Notes: generated from the letters alone by a model not told the origin. Positions 23,136 to 33,799 are shown, counted from the first letter of the stretch. The stretch is DNA of 64,000 nt from Charina bottae (GCA_023362775.1 JALMGJ010000019.1:5688001-5752000), one strand, 5' to 3'. Numbers and translations: made by a program.

Positions 23136-23650
23136 ATAGAATCATAGAGTTGTAGAATTGGAAGGGACCATGATGATCATCTAGTGACTAGTCCAACCTT
23201 CTGCAGTATGCAAGAAAACCAATTAATCCATCCATGTAAGTGTCTGTCTGGCCTTTTCCTAAAAGTATCCCAAGGTGGAGAGCCCACAACCGCTATGGGT
23301 ACAATTTTCTACTTCTGCACATATTTTACTGTGAGGAAGTTTTTCTTTTATATTTAAATGAAATCTGTGTGGCTGCCCTTATACCCTTTGTTACCACTCC
23401 TAGTTTCCATGGAAAATAGTTCTTGAACATCTTCCCTATAGCTTCCATTTATGTACTTGAACATACCTATCATGCCTCCCATAAGTCTTTTCCTTCCAAT
23501 ACCAACATCTTCCAGAAATCCAAGAACCATGCTGCAAATTCCTCTTACTCGTATTTGAGACTCCTTGAAGAAATTATTCCTCCGTTCTGTTTCAGAAATG
23601 AGATCATGGTAACTACTGTATTTGGAGTTCAAGTTTATTTTAAAAGCTGA
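23136..23650 (-). mobile_element. CR1 LINE 3' end
   Basis: Begins 'atcatagaatcatagagttgtagaattgg', then 'aagggaccatgatgatcatctag' and 'tccaaccttctgcagtatgc'. This is the reverse complement of the classic amniote CR1 3' end with its ATTCTATGAT tail. It continues through 'ctaaaagtatcccaaggtggagagcccacaacc' and 'tgaggaagtttttctt'. It is 5'-truncated, as usual for CR1, and its coding part is decayed. Confidence 0.85.
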
Positions 23651-25388
23651 TGAGATTGATAGTTTCTACAGGTGTCAGTCCCCTGCTGAGTTGACTTACA
23701 GACTTGTGATCAAAAAAGGGAAATGCGTATCATGCCAAGTAGCTTGAGGGTTCCTCTTGTTTTTTCTAGGACAGTCATTCCAAACTGCAAATCAGCAGAC
23801 AGTAGGGAAGAATTCTCTTTCTAATACTTCATGGGAACTGCTGGGCTAAGCTTCCCAGATAACATCAGGGATCCTAAACAGTGGGGCCAAGATCTAAAAC
23901 CTCCAGCTTTTAAAATTGTATGAATGTATAAAACATAAACAGGAAAACAATCTAATCAAGAGTGGCTAGCTAAGAGAGGAACAAGGGAGATCTTTAAAAG
24001 AGGCACCAAGTTACACTCCAGGACCTGAAGATGCAGGACATCATCTTAACGCTCTTATGTCCTAAGAACATGGAAAGTTTGCCTGTGTAGTTCTGAGAAG
24101 CAATAGAGATTCTGGATTGTGCAAATAGAACAATTTGCAGGGTGGATCTATGCATCTTTTCATAATGTGCCAGTGCTGTTTATTCCCAACCATAAGTCAG
24201 TGAAGAAGGAGGAGGATGCATTCATTTGGGGAAGACAGCGGCACTGAAAGAGAGAGATCCCATGATATATTTGATATGCTATGACTAATATTCTTTTCCC
24301 CATTAGACTAAAAGACTTCATTGGTTTCAGGTAGAATAATTTAAGGACTAATTCATCTATAATTATTACTAACTTAAAGGGCAATTAAGGAAAGGTATTA
24401 TGATATAGCATTTGGCTTACATTTCATGTTAGGATGAGACATTACCTCATGAAATCTGTGACAAATCCACTCTTGCTCTGTAATGCTTCTGGCTTTAAAC
24501 ACTAGTTTCACTGAAGTTTGAGCTGACTGGTAAGCAGGAACTCATTTTAATCATCCAGGGGAAATTTTATTCAACGAAGAGGATAATTATTGGCAGGCTT
24601 GTTTATTTTTTAAATCTATTTCTGAATCAGAGGCACTAGAAGATTGGGCTGAAGAAGAAAATATTAGACCATTTTTCATGTTGTCCTTGAGTAGGAATTT
24701 TCATTTCTTTCTTTAGATCTCAAATGAGAACCAGCACTGAGTTTGGTGATACACTTAAAGCAACAAACAACAACCAAAAAACCCTTGATTAAATCTTGAA
24801 ATAATTGCTTCTAACCGGTGATTACTTAACGAAAACAAAAAATGTTCAGGTGAATATTCTGAAAAGGGGGCCTGATGCAGGCATAATTTCAAAGATCTTC
24901 CATTGTCTTGGGGAGGTAGAAGTTGGTGGGGGAAAATACCCACCCGTGTCAAATTTCAAGAATGGTGAAACAAGAAGAAATCAAAAGGTGAAGAGAATTA
25001 AAGCTGTGAGAAAATGCTGTTCCATCAGTCTTTTTCAATCTTGGTCATAGATTACAGTGCTCTTGTTCGACCTCATTGCACCAAAGGTTGAGAAAGACTG
25101 AGTTATGTCCATACAGTGGTAACTGCCACTAAGTTGCAGTGCTGAATGGGAAGAGCTGTAGAATAAATTGGAAGACTTTTGGGGAGATGAGGTTGAAGAC
25201 AGAAGAGACTTGCAGATTAGATAATAAAATTAACATAAACAAGATAGAAAATAGGCTAGGGCAAGATTCCCCCTCCCCCCTTTATGTTATGAGGTCTGAA
25301 GTACAGATTCCTAATTTTGAATGTGCGGAGAAAGGTAACTTATTCAGTATAAATCAAAATGTGATAATGGACTATGTGTGCATAGGTA
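23651..25388. other. Unassigned DNA
   Basis: No recognisable element or gene. Near 23830-23890 'gggaactgctgggctaag' resembles a fragment of an old amniote repeat, too short to name. Confidence 0.4.
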
Positions 25389-25409
25389 CCAGTAAGGGAC
25401 ACCCTGGCA

Positions 25410-26654
25410 TTCATCAAGCAAATCTTCCCAGAAGACATTACAGCTTTATTTCAACACTGCCTAACAACTAGTTACTTTCAATGGGAGAATGAGTTCTATG
25501 AACAGATGGATGGCGTTGCCATGGGAAGCCCCCTGAGCCCAGTCATAGCAAACTTTTACATGGAACATTTTGAAAAACAGGCTTTGGAATCGGCACCCAT
25601 TACACCAACAGTCTGGTTCCGGTTCGTGGATGACACCTTCGCAATTTGGAGTCATACTGAAGAAGAACTGGAGAAACTTCTGGACCACCTAAACGGCATC
25701 CACCCCAATATACAATTCACTATGGAAAAAGAAACTGACGGCAAACTTCCATTTTTAGATACGCTGGTCATACGCAAACCAGACCTCAAACTAGGACACA
25801 AAGTATACAGAAAACCCACCCATACAGACCGGTATCTGCACAAAAATTCCAATCACCACCCACGACAAAAGAGAGGCATGCTCAAAACATTGGTGGATCG
25901 TGCTAATTGAAACCGTGAAACCCAATTTCTCAACAACGAACTTAACCATCTGAATTGGGTCCTACAGGCAAATGGCTATTCCAAGAATGAAATAAAAAGA
26001 GCCATCAAACCAAGAAAACAACATCCAACTGAAGAAAAACAGCCCCCCACAAACAAAGTATTCCTGCCCTACATCAAAGGAGTCACTGACCGCATGGGAA
26101 AACTGATGGAAAAACACAACTTTCAAACAGTCTTCAGACCCACCAGGAAAATACAACAAATGCTAAAATCAGCAAAAGACAAAAGGGACCCCCGCACCGC
26201 TGCAGGTGTATACCGCATAGCATGCCGCTGCGGACAAGTATACATCGGAACCACAAAACGCATTCACACCAGGATAAAAGAGCACGAAAGACACTGCAGA
26301 CTACAGCAACCAGAAAAATCTTCAGTAGCTGAACATGCTCTCAAGCAAACGGGACACAAAATCCTATTTGAAAACACAGAAATACTGGACAACACCAAAA
26401 GCCACTACACCAGATTATACAGAGAAGCCACTGAAATTCACAAACACCAGCGCAGTTACAATAAAAAAGAAGAAAGTCTAAAAATTAGCAAAACCTGGCT
26501 ACCAGTTCTGAAAAACACAGCCTGCAAACGGTCAATGAACTCAGTCCAACCACCAGGACATGGGAATACTTCTCACAATGAACATGCTAATCACGCTCAT
26601 CAGCCTCTTGTTAACATTTCAACACAACAAAAAACTCCACCTAATCTCCTATAA
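25410..26654 (+). pseudogene. PLE polyprotein fragment: reverse transcriptase and GIY-YIG endonuclease
   Basis: A single reading frame stays open from about 25395 to the stop at 26654, except for one in-frame TGA at 25908-25910. RT motifs: DGVAMGSPLSPVIANFYMEH (motif B region, about 25509-25570) and RFVDDTFAIW (motif C with FVDD, about 25621-25650), so the catalytic aspartates remain. After the stop comes a lysine-rich linker, then VYRIACRCGQVYIGTTKRIH (about 26205-26265). That carries the CxC pair next to the GIY-YIG (here VYR...YIG) motif typical of PLE endonucleases, followed by R..EH. It ends about 60 codons past the expected nuclease core. The N-terminal third of a full PLE protein is missing. 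One stop and no frameshift over about 1.2 kb suggests a relatively young insertion. Confidence 0.92.
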
Positions 26655-26737
26655 CTTAGCTCTATAAATAGAAAACAAACAAACATTGCCACTCTACCTG
26701 GGCACAGAGATTTCGCTTCTGTCTGTGCTCCTGCCCT

Positions 26738-26775
26738 CTGAAGATGCTGGCCACAGATGCTGGTGAAACGTTAGG
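26738..26775 (+). ncRNA. Hammerhead-like core in PLE 3' end (putative)
   Basis: CTGAAGA (26738-26744) fits the hammerhead CUGANGA box. GAAACG (26765-26770) fits the GAAA box and is followed by the self-complementary ACGT and a UUA cleavage-site-like triplet. CCT just before the first box can pair with AGG just after the second (helix I). Helix II between the boxes is eroded in this copy, and there is one extra base after CTGAAGA compared with the canonical core. Hammerheads are known in PLEs; activity here is unlikely and untested. Confidence 0.4.
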
Positions 26776-26944
26776 AACCACAACTTCCAGAACATGGCCA
26801 CACAGCCCGGAAGACCCACAACAGCCTACATGGTTTATAATAATTGACAATATGACCTTTTACAATGAGTGGGATTTACTTAGTAAGCATGATTAGGATA
26901 TCAGTAAATGCACATGAACTTCATTGAAATCTTTCCTCTCTCTC

Positions 26945-27015
26945 TATAAATGTATTTATTTATTTAATTTATATTACCGCCCATCTCCCCTATTGGGGAC
27001 CCTGGGCAGTAATAT
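26945..27015 (-). mobile_element. LINE 3'-tail fragment (CR1/L2 group)
   Basis: TATTTATTTATTTAATTT followed by 'attaccgcccatctccc' and 'ggggaccctgggcagtaat', a short piece of the LINE tail found at 42505, 42714 and 56505. Confidence 0.75.
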
Positions 27016-28536
27016 AAATGCTTTTAGAAGAGATGTGTTAGTCTACAGTAGACAAAAATCTAAGTCTATCACTCTTTCTACAAATCTTTCTACAACCTGT
27101 ATATTTCTCAATTCCACAACTAATTTCATGAGACTTTTTTACCTATTGCCCAATGGCAATATGAGAAGACCTTTAGCCAATGCTCCAAACAATATGATTA
27201 TTTGTGTTTGTGTGCATTCAATTCTGGGTAAAAGTATTCATTCCCTCTCAGAGTTTCTGAATTTTCACATCACTTTGTCACTGAATATTAGTGATTTTCA
27301 TGTGGTTCACAAAGGAAGCTGAGTAAAGAAAGAAGACCAAAGTGGAAAGAAAAGGAGATAAATGTGTTTGCAAAGAAAACAAAATAAAATAAGGTTTTCT
27401 GTTATTCTTGCTCATACTTCATGCAACCCAGAAAGCTGTGGTAGAGTTATGAAGCAACCATTTGGTGCAAACTGGTAGAAGTTTGCTAGGAGAAACAAAG
27501 AAGTTAAAACTTTAATGCCAAGGATCTGGGTCTGTAACAAGAAGCTAGAATCAAGGGGAAATAAGAATCTCCAGAAAGAGTAAATAGGTGGAAATAAGGG
27601 GAGATAAAGTGGTTGCTGTCCAAGGTTGCTGCCCTTGTCAGAATGACAAAATCAATGTTGCAGTGTCACAGGGCAAATTCTCCCCCTTTCCTAAAAGGGA
27701 TGGGTCTTGCATTGTGATTCCACAAAGCTGCTTTTTTATTCTGCTCCCACTCCAGACACAACTAGTGGATGGAGTTTTGAAGGTTAATAAAAGAACTCCA
27801 AGCAGCTAACAACAATCTTGCAAAGTAGAAGCGTGAACCAAAAAAGGATTTGCACATTAAGCTTTATTACATTCAGAAATAAATTCAGTCTTCACAAAGT
27901 AGTTAGATGAAGAAAAAAAACAGAGATAGTGAATTGATGGCAAAGGGTGAAAGCTTGAAGGGCCAAGAGAAGACCTGGGCTGGATCAGATGGGCCAGGAT
28001 GGAAAAGTTCAGCCCAGGAGCAGAGATCAAGGAGCCAGAGAAGAGTAAGAAAACTACTATGTGTCCCAAGTGGTTGCCTTGGTGGTTTGGCAAGGAGTCA
28101 CTTTTCTAAAATATGTACTACGCCTTTAAAATGTAGTGCACCTTTCAAGAGACAGCTCAGTGTGTTTTGTATAAGTGACACAGGAAAGACTGAAAGTTTC
28201 CCAGCAAGCCCTTTCTACTAGACTCCAATTGAGTTCAATAGCTCATCCTTGTTTAACATTGTTCTTGTAACTGTGTCCTACTGTCTATTTGTATGGGTGT
28301 TGTTTCTTTGTATGGTAAAGCTGTTTTGTTGTTACGGTTGTTCACAACTAGTGATTTGATTTTTTTTTAAATGGATGTGCAAAAGAAGGACGGAGGGGAA
28401 TCACTTACCCTAGGCAGGTTGGCGATTCAGCATCAGGCTTGTTTAAAAGGAACTGTAAAATCACTGAAGAGATCCTGCCTGGATTGTGCACTAAAAAGCA
28501 CATGAAAAAATAATGAATAAACAGTGCTTTATTTTA
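27016..28536. other. Unassigned DNA
   Basis: No recognisable gene or complete element. Stretch 27660-27810 contains an AATAAAAG and purine-rich blocks that could belong to an old LTR, but no ends or target duplication were found. Confidence 0.35.
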
Positions 28537-29154
28537 GAAGGAAGGAAGGAAGGAAGGAAGGAAGGAAGGAAGGAAGGAAGGAAGGGGAGGGGAGGGGAGG
28601 GGAGGAAAGCGGAGGAAAGCGGAGGAAAGGGGAGGAAAGGGGAGGAAAGGAAAGGAAAGGAAAGGAAAGGAAAGGAAAGGAAAGGAAAGGAAAGGAAAGG
28701 AAGGAGAGGGGAGGGGAGGGGAGGGGAGGGGAGGGGAGGGGAGGGGAGGGGAGGGGAGGAGAGGAGAGGAGAGGAGAGGAGAGGAGAGGAGAGGAGAGGA
28801 AAGGAAAGGAAAGGAAAGGAAAGGAAAGGAGAGGAGAGGAGAGGGGAGGGGAGGGGAGGGGAGGGGAGGGGAGGGAAGGGAAGGGAAGGGAAGGGAAGGG
28901 AAGGGAAGGGAAGGGAAGGGAAGGGAAGGGAAGGGGAGGAGAGGAAAGGGGAGGAGAGGAAAGGGAAGGGAAGGGAAGGGAAGGAAAGGGGAGGAGAGGA
29001 AAGGGGAGGAGAGGAAAGGGAAGGGAAGGGAAGGGAAGGGAAGGGAAGGAAAGGAAAGGAAAGGAAAGGAAAGGAAAGGAAAGGAAAGGAAAGGAAAGGA
29101 AAGGAAAGGAAAGGAAAGGAAAGGAAAGGAAAGGAAAGGAAAGGAAAGGAAAGG
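28537..29154. repeat. 618-bp pure polypurine satellite (AAGG, GGGGA, GGAGA, GGGAA, AAAGG blocks)
   Basis: The plus strand is almost pure purine for 618 bases; the only exceptions are single C bases in two GGAGGAAAGC units around 28610-28622. It has blocks of homogenised variants: AAGG (28537-28584), GGGGA, GGAAAGGG, AAAGG (about 28645-28700), GGGGA (28706-28758), GGAGA (28759-28800), GGAAA, GGGGA, GGGAA (about 28870-28935), mixed, and AAAGG again (29047-29154). Long open frames on both strands come only from the absence of stop codons in 5-base purine repeats. It abuts the 3' end of the LINE at 29155. Confidence 0.98.
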
Positions 29155-29945
29155 ATACTTTATTGGCCAAGTATGACTAAACATACTAGGAATTTGACTT
29201 CGGTGCAAGAGCTCTCAATGTATTTACCTAACATCAAAAAATAAACAATAATAAATTATACAATCAAGAAAATAAAAATTAAGAAAAAATAATACTACAG
29301 CTATTTAACTAACACATACTCATATTTAAGGGAGAATTAAGGGACAATAATACTGCGTCTGTTATCAAGCATATGTTCATATATAACAGCATTACCGGTC
29401 ACGGCAGTCATGTCTTATCATACATCATCAATCATTTTCTCATGCTACATTAATTAAAAGTTCAACAGAGCATACATTATCAATCATTATATCATGCTGC
29501 ATTAATTAGGAGTTCAACAAATCAATAGCACAAGGGAAAAAACTGTTTCGATGTCTAGATGTTTTGACATACGGTACTCTATAACGCCGTCCTGATGGAA
29601 GAAGTTGAAACAGTTTATATCCAGGGTGATAAGGGTCTGCAGATATCTTCTCCGCCCTACTTTTGACCCTTGCAACATACAGGTCTTCTATAGAGGGCAG
29701 GCGGATTACGATAATTCTTTCTGCAGACTTGACTGTCCGTTGGAGTCTATGTCTGTCCTGCCTGGTTGCAGAGCCAAACCAGACAGTTATAGAAGAACAG
29801 ATAACAGACCCAATAGTTCCTCTGTAAAACTGTACCAGAAGCTCCTAAACTTCCTAAGTTGATGCAGGAAGAACATCCTTTGTTGTGCCTTTTTGATAAT
29901 AGTTCTGATGTTAAGCATCCATTTCAGGTCTTGAGAAGGGAGGGA
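29155..29945 (-). mobile_element. L2-like LINE 3' part, with the AAAGG array at its 3' end
   Basis: Reading the minus strand from about 29945 downwards, frame-shifted translation gives KKAQQRMFFLHQLRKF, then (after frame changes) blocks equivalent to an RT C-terminal segment: a 'TVWFGSAT'-like block near 29770 and RTVKSAERII-like residues near 29720. A block encoding 'LYVARVK' then precedes 'ggatataaactgtttcaacttcttcc' (29605-29630). After the last codons comes a 3' UTR rich in AT. The minus-strand 3' terminus 'cttggccaataaagtatcc' runs straight into the (CCTTT)n array. Several stops and frameshifts are present. L2-clade assignment is inference. Confidence 0.7.
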
Positions 29946-30306
29946 GGAAGGGAGGAAGGAAAAGCCAGGAAAGTTTAAATTAATAATAGGAATAATGGAT
30001 CCAATGGGGGGGGAGGAAGACTTTTAACTGTAATATAAAGAGGGATACTGACAGCAAGGTGAATTAAAAGTTAGGCACTGAGTCTAATCAAATGACCTCT
30101 CATAAAAGGTTAGATGCTGTCATGGAAAAAGTAATAGAGAACACATATAGTTTCATTCCAAACTACATATATATATTTTAATTTGCTATTGCAAAAGTTA
30201 AGGAATCAGTCCTCTGATCCTGATGAAAGAACCACTGTTAAGAAAAGCCATATGCTTGGCACTGTAACATGTGGTTATGGCTGCTCTCCATCTCCATTTA
30301 TTTGAT

Positions 30307-30348
30307 ATTTTAGATATAAAATAAACTTATTTATTTTATATCTAAAAT
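30307..30348. other. Perfect 19-bp inverted repeat (hairpin)
   Basis: Arms 30307-30325 and 30330-30348 are perfect reverse complements, separated by 4 nt. AT-rich. No poly-U tract or context suggests a terminator; it could form a cruciform or be the end of an unrecognised MITE. Confidence 0.85.
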
Positions 30349-30600
30349 TTTTACTGAGGAATTTCTCAGGTATAAAATGGGCATCAATCCAAGGCACAAC
30401 TACAGAAAGGTATGAAGAAAAATATAATATTGCACAGCTCAGTGATAAGAACTAACACAAAAGCTATATGCATCAGTAAGCTGATGTGGGTCCCATTTGA
30501 ATCCCCACGCCTACACTAAACCAATCTTCGATCAACGAGCATCACTGTGAAATGAATTTAACATTAAGTATAGCTACCTGATTGCAAGAAAGAAATGTTT

Positions 30601-30795
30601 TTATTCAACTCTGGTATAAAACATTTCTACCAGAGGGCTGTGAAGACTTGGCTAGGATGGGGGTGGAGCCGTGAAGATGATTCGTCCGGTTCCTGGGGGG
30701 AAAGGATGCTTTTATTTTTAACTATGTATTTAATGGATTGTTGGGAGTCATTGTATGAGACAGAAGGCCATATAAGTCCTGCAAATAAATAAATA
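30601..30795 (+). mobile_element. LINE C-terminal fragment (CR1/L2 group)
   Basis: 'tttctaccagagggctgtgaagacttggcta' encodes the AVKTWL-type block that ends ORF2 in this LINE group (compare LKTWFCRLAW at 42889-44117). After it come a glycine/serine-rich end and a diverged 3' part reaching 'gcaaataaataaatag'. Too short to classify further. Confidence 0.55.
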
Positions 30796-31128
30796 GCAAC
30801 TTGAATTGCATATTTGGGCACCTGTATTTAAAACATAAATCCACTTCCAAGGTCAGTTTGCTTGTTGGGATTTTTCAGTGAAAAAGGACCAGAACATCTT
30901 TAAAATGAATTGCCATGTTTATGAAATCTTTGCAAAACATTCGTGTGTCTCTCCCTGTGTGTGTTTAAACGTCTCAGAGATAATACCTTGGTTGGGAGTT
31001 GAATAATCAACCCACTGCAAAATAGCAATTATAAGAGTCTTCTTTAGGCTAAACCTTAGCATAAAGCAAAGGTGTATAAAAATTTTGGTGCCAAAGAATG
31101 CTCTTTAACCAATGAATGATATGCTGGG

Positions 31129-31175
<47 letters not shown>
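31129..31175. repeat. Microsatellite (ATC)n
   Basis: About 15 perfect ATC units directly before a LINE 3' end. Confidence 0.98.
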
Positions 31176-31590
31176 GGCTGCCCACTCCAGAAGACTCTGG
31201 GTGGCTTACAGTTTTTAAATCACAATTAAAAACAGTTTGGGGGAAAAAGGAAGCAAAACATGGCAGCCTGGACTAAAAACAACTATAGCAATAGAACAAA
31301 AGATACAAAGCATGATAGGGGCTTCACAGACACACAACCTGGGAACAGAGCCATGTTTTGAGGGCCTTCTGGAACCCCAGGAAAGTGGGAACTCCAAGGA
31401 GCAGTGGCAATGACAGAGAAGGCACACTTCCTTGGTCCCAGAGAGCGCACTCACTCTTCCCAAACTTACCAGGCAGGCAGAAATGATTGGAGATAGGTGG
31501 TCCTGCAGATAACCAGGCCCTATGCCATGAAGGTGATGACCAGGACCTTGAACTGCACCCAGAACCAATGCATCTTGCATAGCAGCAATG
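31176..31590 (-). mobile_element. LINE 3' end (CR1/L2 group) with (GAT)n tail
   Basis: Starts 'ggctgcccactcc' and 'agaagactctgggtggcttacag' after the ATC run, the reverse complement of the shared LINE tail. Continues with 'gccatgttttgagggccttctgg', 'aaagtgggaactcc', 'agagaaggcacacttccttggtccc' and 'caggcaggcagaaatgattgg', which follow the ORF2 C-terminus of this group on the minus strand, badly decayed. The microsatellite would be its 3' tail. Confidence 0.65.
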
Positions 31591-32250
31591 ACACATGGGC
31601 ATAAGGACTGAGCTGTGGTTAATAAGATGAACAATTAGCAAACTCCTCTCCAATGTGTTGATTATGTGTAGAGTTCCTCCCATTTCTTTCGTGGCTATCT
31701 CAAAATCCCTCATGCTACCATTGCTTCTCCCTTGCAGTTCCTGGAGACTCACTCCATGTGACATGAACATGGATGTTGAGAGTCTCACCACTCACGCTGC
31801 ACACATTTCAAAGGCAAACCAAAGAAGGATTAGAGCGGGGATGTAGTTTGCCAGTCTCCTTGAATTTCCGGAAAGAGCAAAGAGGTAGAATGGGCCCCTT
31901 AAGCCATTCAGGAGCTTAAGGCACCTATTTCTCCTCTTAGAACCCTGAAACCTCCTCCCAAATGGATCCTAACTTTACCCATGTTTGATACGCCTTGTGG
32001 ATGAAATGTGATGAGGTCCTCCAGCTGGCAGAAGCTGTGAACTCTCCTGGATTTCACTTTGGCCTCGAAGAAATAGAGAGGGATGATATCTAATAGAAAA
32101 AGGGACTCTTGTGCAATATAAGGATAAATTCTCTTTCAAATTCTCTTTCAAGGTCAACTTCCCAATCTACAGTAGTTCCCTGGGATATTCCTATCTTAGC
32201 TTCCAAACCCAGACAAGTTTAGCCAGGTGCCACCATCTGCTGCAAGCTAG
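31591..32250. other. Unassigned DNA
   Basis: Probably continues the decayed LINE for some distance ('cagataaccaggccctatgcc'), but no boundary could be set. No gene seen. Confidence 0.35.
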
Positions 32251-32480
32251 AAAAGGAAAGGAAAGGAAAGGAAAGGAAAGGAAAGGAAAGGAAAGGAAAG
32301 GAAAGGAAAGGAAAGGAAAGGAAAGGAAAGGAAAGGAAAGGAAAGGAAAGGAAAGGAAAGGAAAGGAAAGGAAAGGAAAGGAAAGGAAAATGGAAATGGA
32401 AATGGAAATGGAAATGGAAATGGAAATGGAAATGGAAATGGAAATGGAAATGGAAATGGAAATGGAAATGGAAATGGAAA
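32251..32480. repeat. Satellite (AAAGG)n switching to (AAATGG)n
   Basis: About 27 perfect AAAGG units (32251-32389) change, at one point, to about 15 perfect AAATGG hexamers (32390-32480). The open frame through it (alternating KGKER then EM repeats) is a by-product of the repeat. Confidence 0.98.
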
Positions 32481-33578
32481 TATACTAAGCTATGTTAGTA
32501 GACACAAAACCAGGTGCTGGAGCAAATCTTCCACTACCAATAGTTTGAAAGACAGGCCAAATAAAATTGGAATGCTCCATCAACTTTACTTCTGTGTATT
32601 TGCATTATCTTCTGCATGACAAAGATCCTTGACTGTGCTGTCGTTGTAAATCACACTGGTTTTTTTAAAATTAAAACTATTCCAAAAAGGCAGGATCTAT
32701 GGGATGATTTCCAGAGGGAATTCAAGATGATTAAGTGGCCTTTAATGTGGATATTCCCACCTCCAATATGCCATAAACAAAACTGCCTGCTTGAAAGCCA
32801 ATATGGAATCAATATTAATATCAAATGAAGTTCAGCTGACCAGTGGCAATCGGTCAATCAATCCATCAATACCAAAATATGTCATTTGCAATGGATATTT
32901 TCTACCTACAGGCAAAAAACCTCGGCAATGGCTCCTCTCAGGAACAGCTATTTCACAAATTTACTGTGTCTCTTGTACTTCTGAATAGCCTATAAATGTA
33001 ACTAATGCTTCTCAGTGTAATAAGTTATTGCTCTGCAGCTAGGTATTGCTTGCATTTATTCCATATTTATAGTCATTAATCCAATCCTTCTTGAAATAGT
33101 GATGACCAAAAACTAACTTCCATCAAAATTTACTGGATTTGCACCTTCCAAACCTATCGAGGAACTGAAATGTGTTCATGCACCTTTCAGAACATCGTAG
33201 CGTAATTCACTACTTGAAAAAAATGCCCAACCATTTCTATTTTAAATAGAAGTGCATACCGACGTGGTAAATTATGGATTTCCCATATTAGGGAAAAACT
33301 GTGAAAGTGCACAAACTAAGAAATCAGTGTGCCATAAGACAGAAACAGGGTTGAGCTAAATGTGTGCTAAATAAATTAAGAAATTGGGAGAATACTGGCA
33401 GATTCACCTGTCCTTAACTTTAAGCCAGACTTAGGGAAACATCTGGGATAGTTGGAAAATACCTAAATAATGTGTGTTTGCCTTTTAATATGTCAGTTGT
33501 TACTGATTTTAACATTTTACAAAGAATGAAAAAGAAGGTAATACAAGAGAAGGCAAAGAGGCAATACATGTGAGACAG
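32481..33578. other. Unassigned DNA
   Basis: No repeat ends or coding motifs recognised. Confidence 0.4.
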
Positions 33579-33799
33579 GTAGTCCTTGTTTTGTGTCTGC
33601 TTCATTTAGTGACCGTTCAAGTTACAACAGTGATGAAAAGGTAACTTTACAACCACTCCTCACATTCATGACCTTCGCAGGTCTGTAAAGCAAAGGAAAG
33701 CTGAAGTAAGTTCATAAGCATAGTCATGTTTTCACTTAGCAACTACTTCGCTTATGACTGAGTCCCAATTGTGGTTGCTAAACAAGGACTACCCATATT
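33579..33799. mobile_element. Nonautonomous DNA transposon (squamate 'tagtcct' MITE)
   Basis: The left end GGTAGTCCTTGTTTTG and the reverse complement of the right end GGTAGTCCTTGTTTAGC form a terminal inverted repeat of about 14 bp. The inside has the hallmark order of an element I know as common in squamate, especially snake, sequences: 'tagtgaccgttcaagttac', 'catgaccttcgcaggtc', 'acttagcaactacttcg', 'cccaattgtggttgctaa'. No transposase. Target duplication is not clear, so the superfamily is left open. Confidence 0.7.

Larger units (their letters stand above)
25389..26835 (+). mobile_element. Penelope-like element (PLE), 5'-truncated, RT + GIY-YIG
   Basis: Best-preserved mobile element of the window. 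It enters within the reverse transcriptase at about 25395 and runs through an RT domain, a linker, a GIY-YIG endonuclease and a non-coding 3' end to about 26832. The 3' end contains the well-known squamate block 'gaagatgctggccacagatgctgg' (in pieces), 'tccagaacatggcc' and 'acccacaacagcc'. PLEs copy themselves by target-primed reverse transcription using the GIY-YIG nuclease. This copy is broken by truncation and one stop (see the coding entry). No clear target duplication was found. Confidence 0.93.

Noticed and set aside
27660..28230. Possible further LTR
   Set aside because: Has an AATAAA and some LTR-like composition but no TG/CA ends with matching target duplications.
28513..29244. Long open frames on both strands (over 210 codons) rich in KGKER or SFPFL repeats
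   Set aside because: They come from a pentanucleotide purine repeat that cannot contain stop codons; not genes.
32111..32488. Open frame with (KGKER)n and (EM)n
   Set aside because: Translation of the AAAGG and AAATGG microsatellites.
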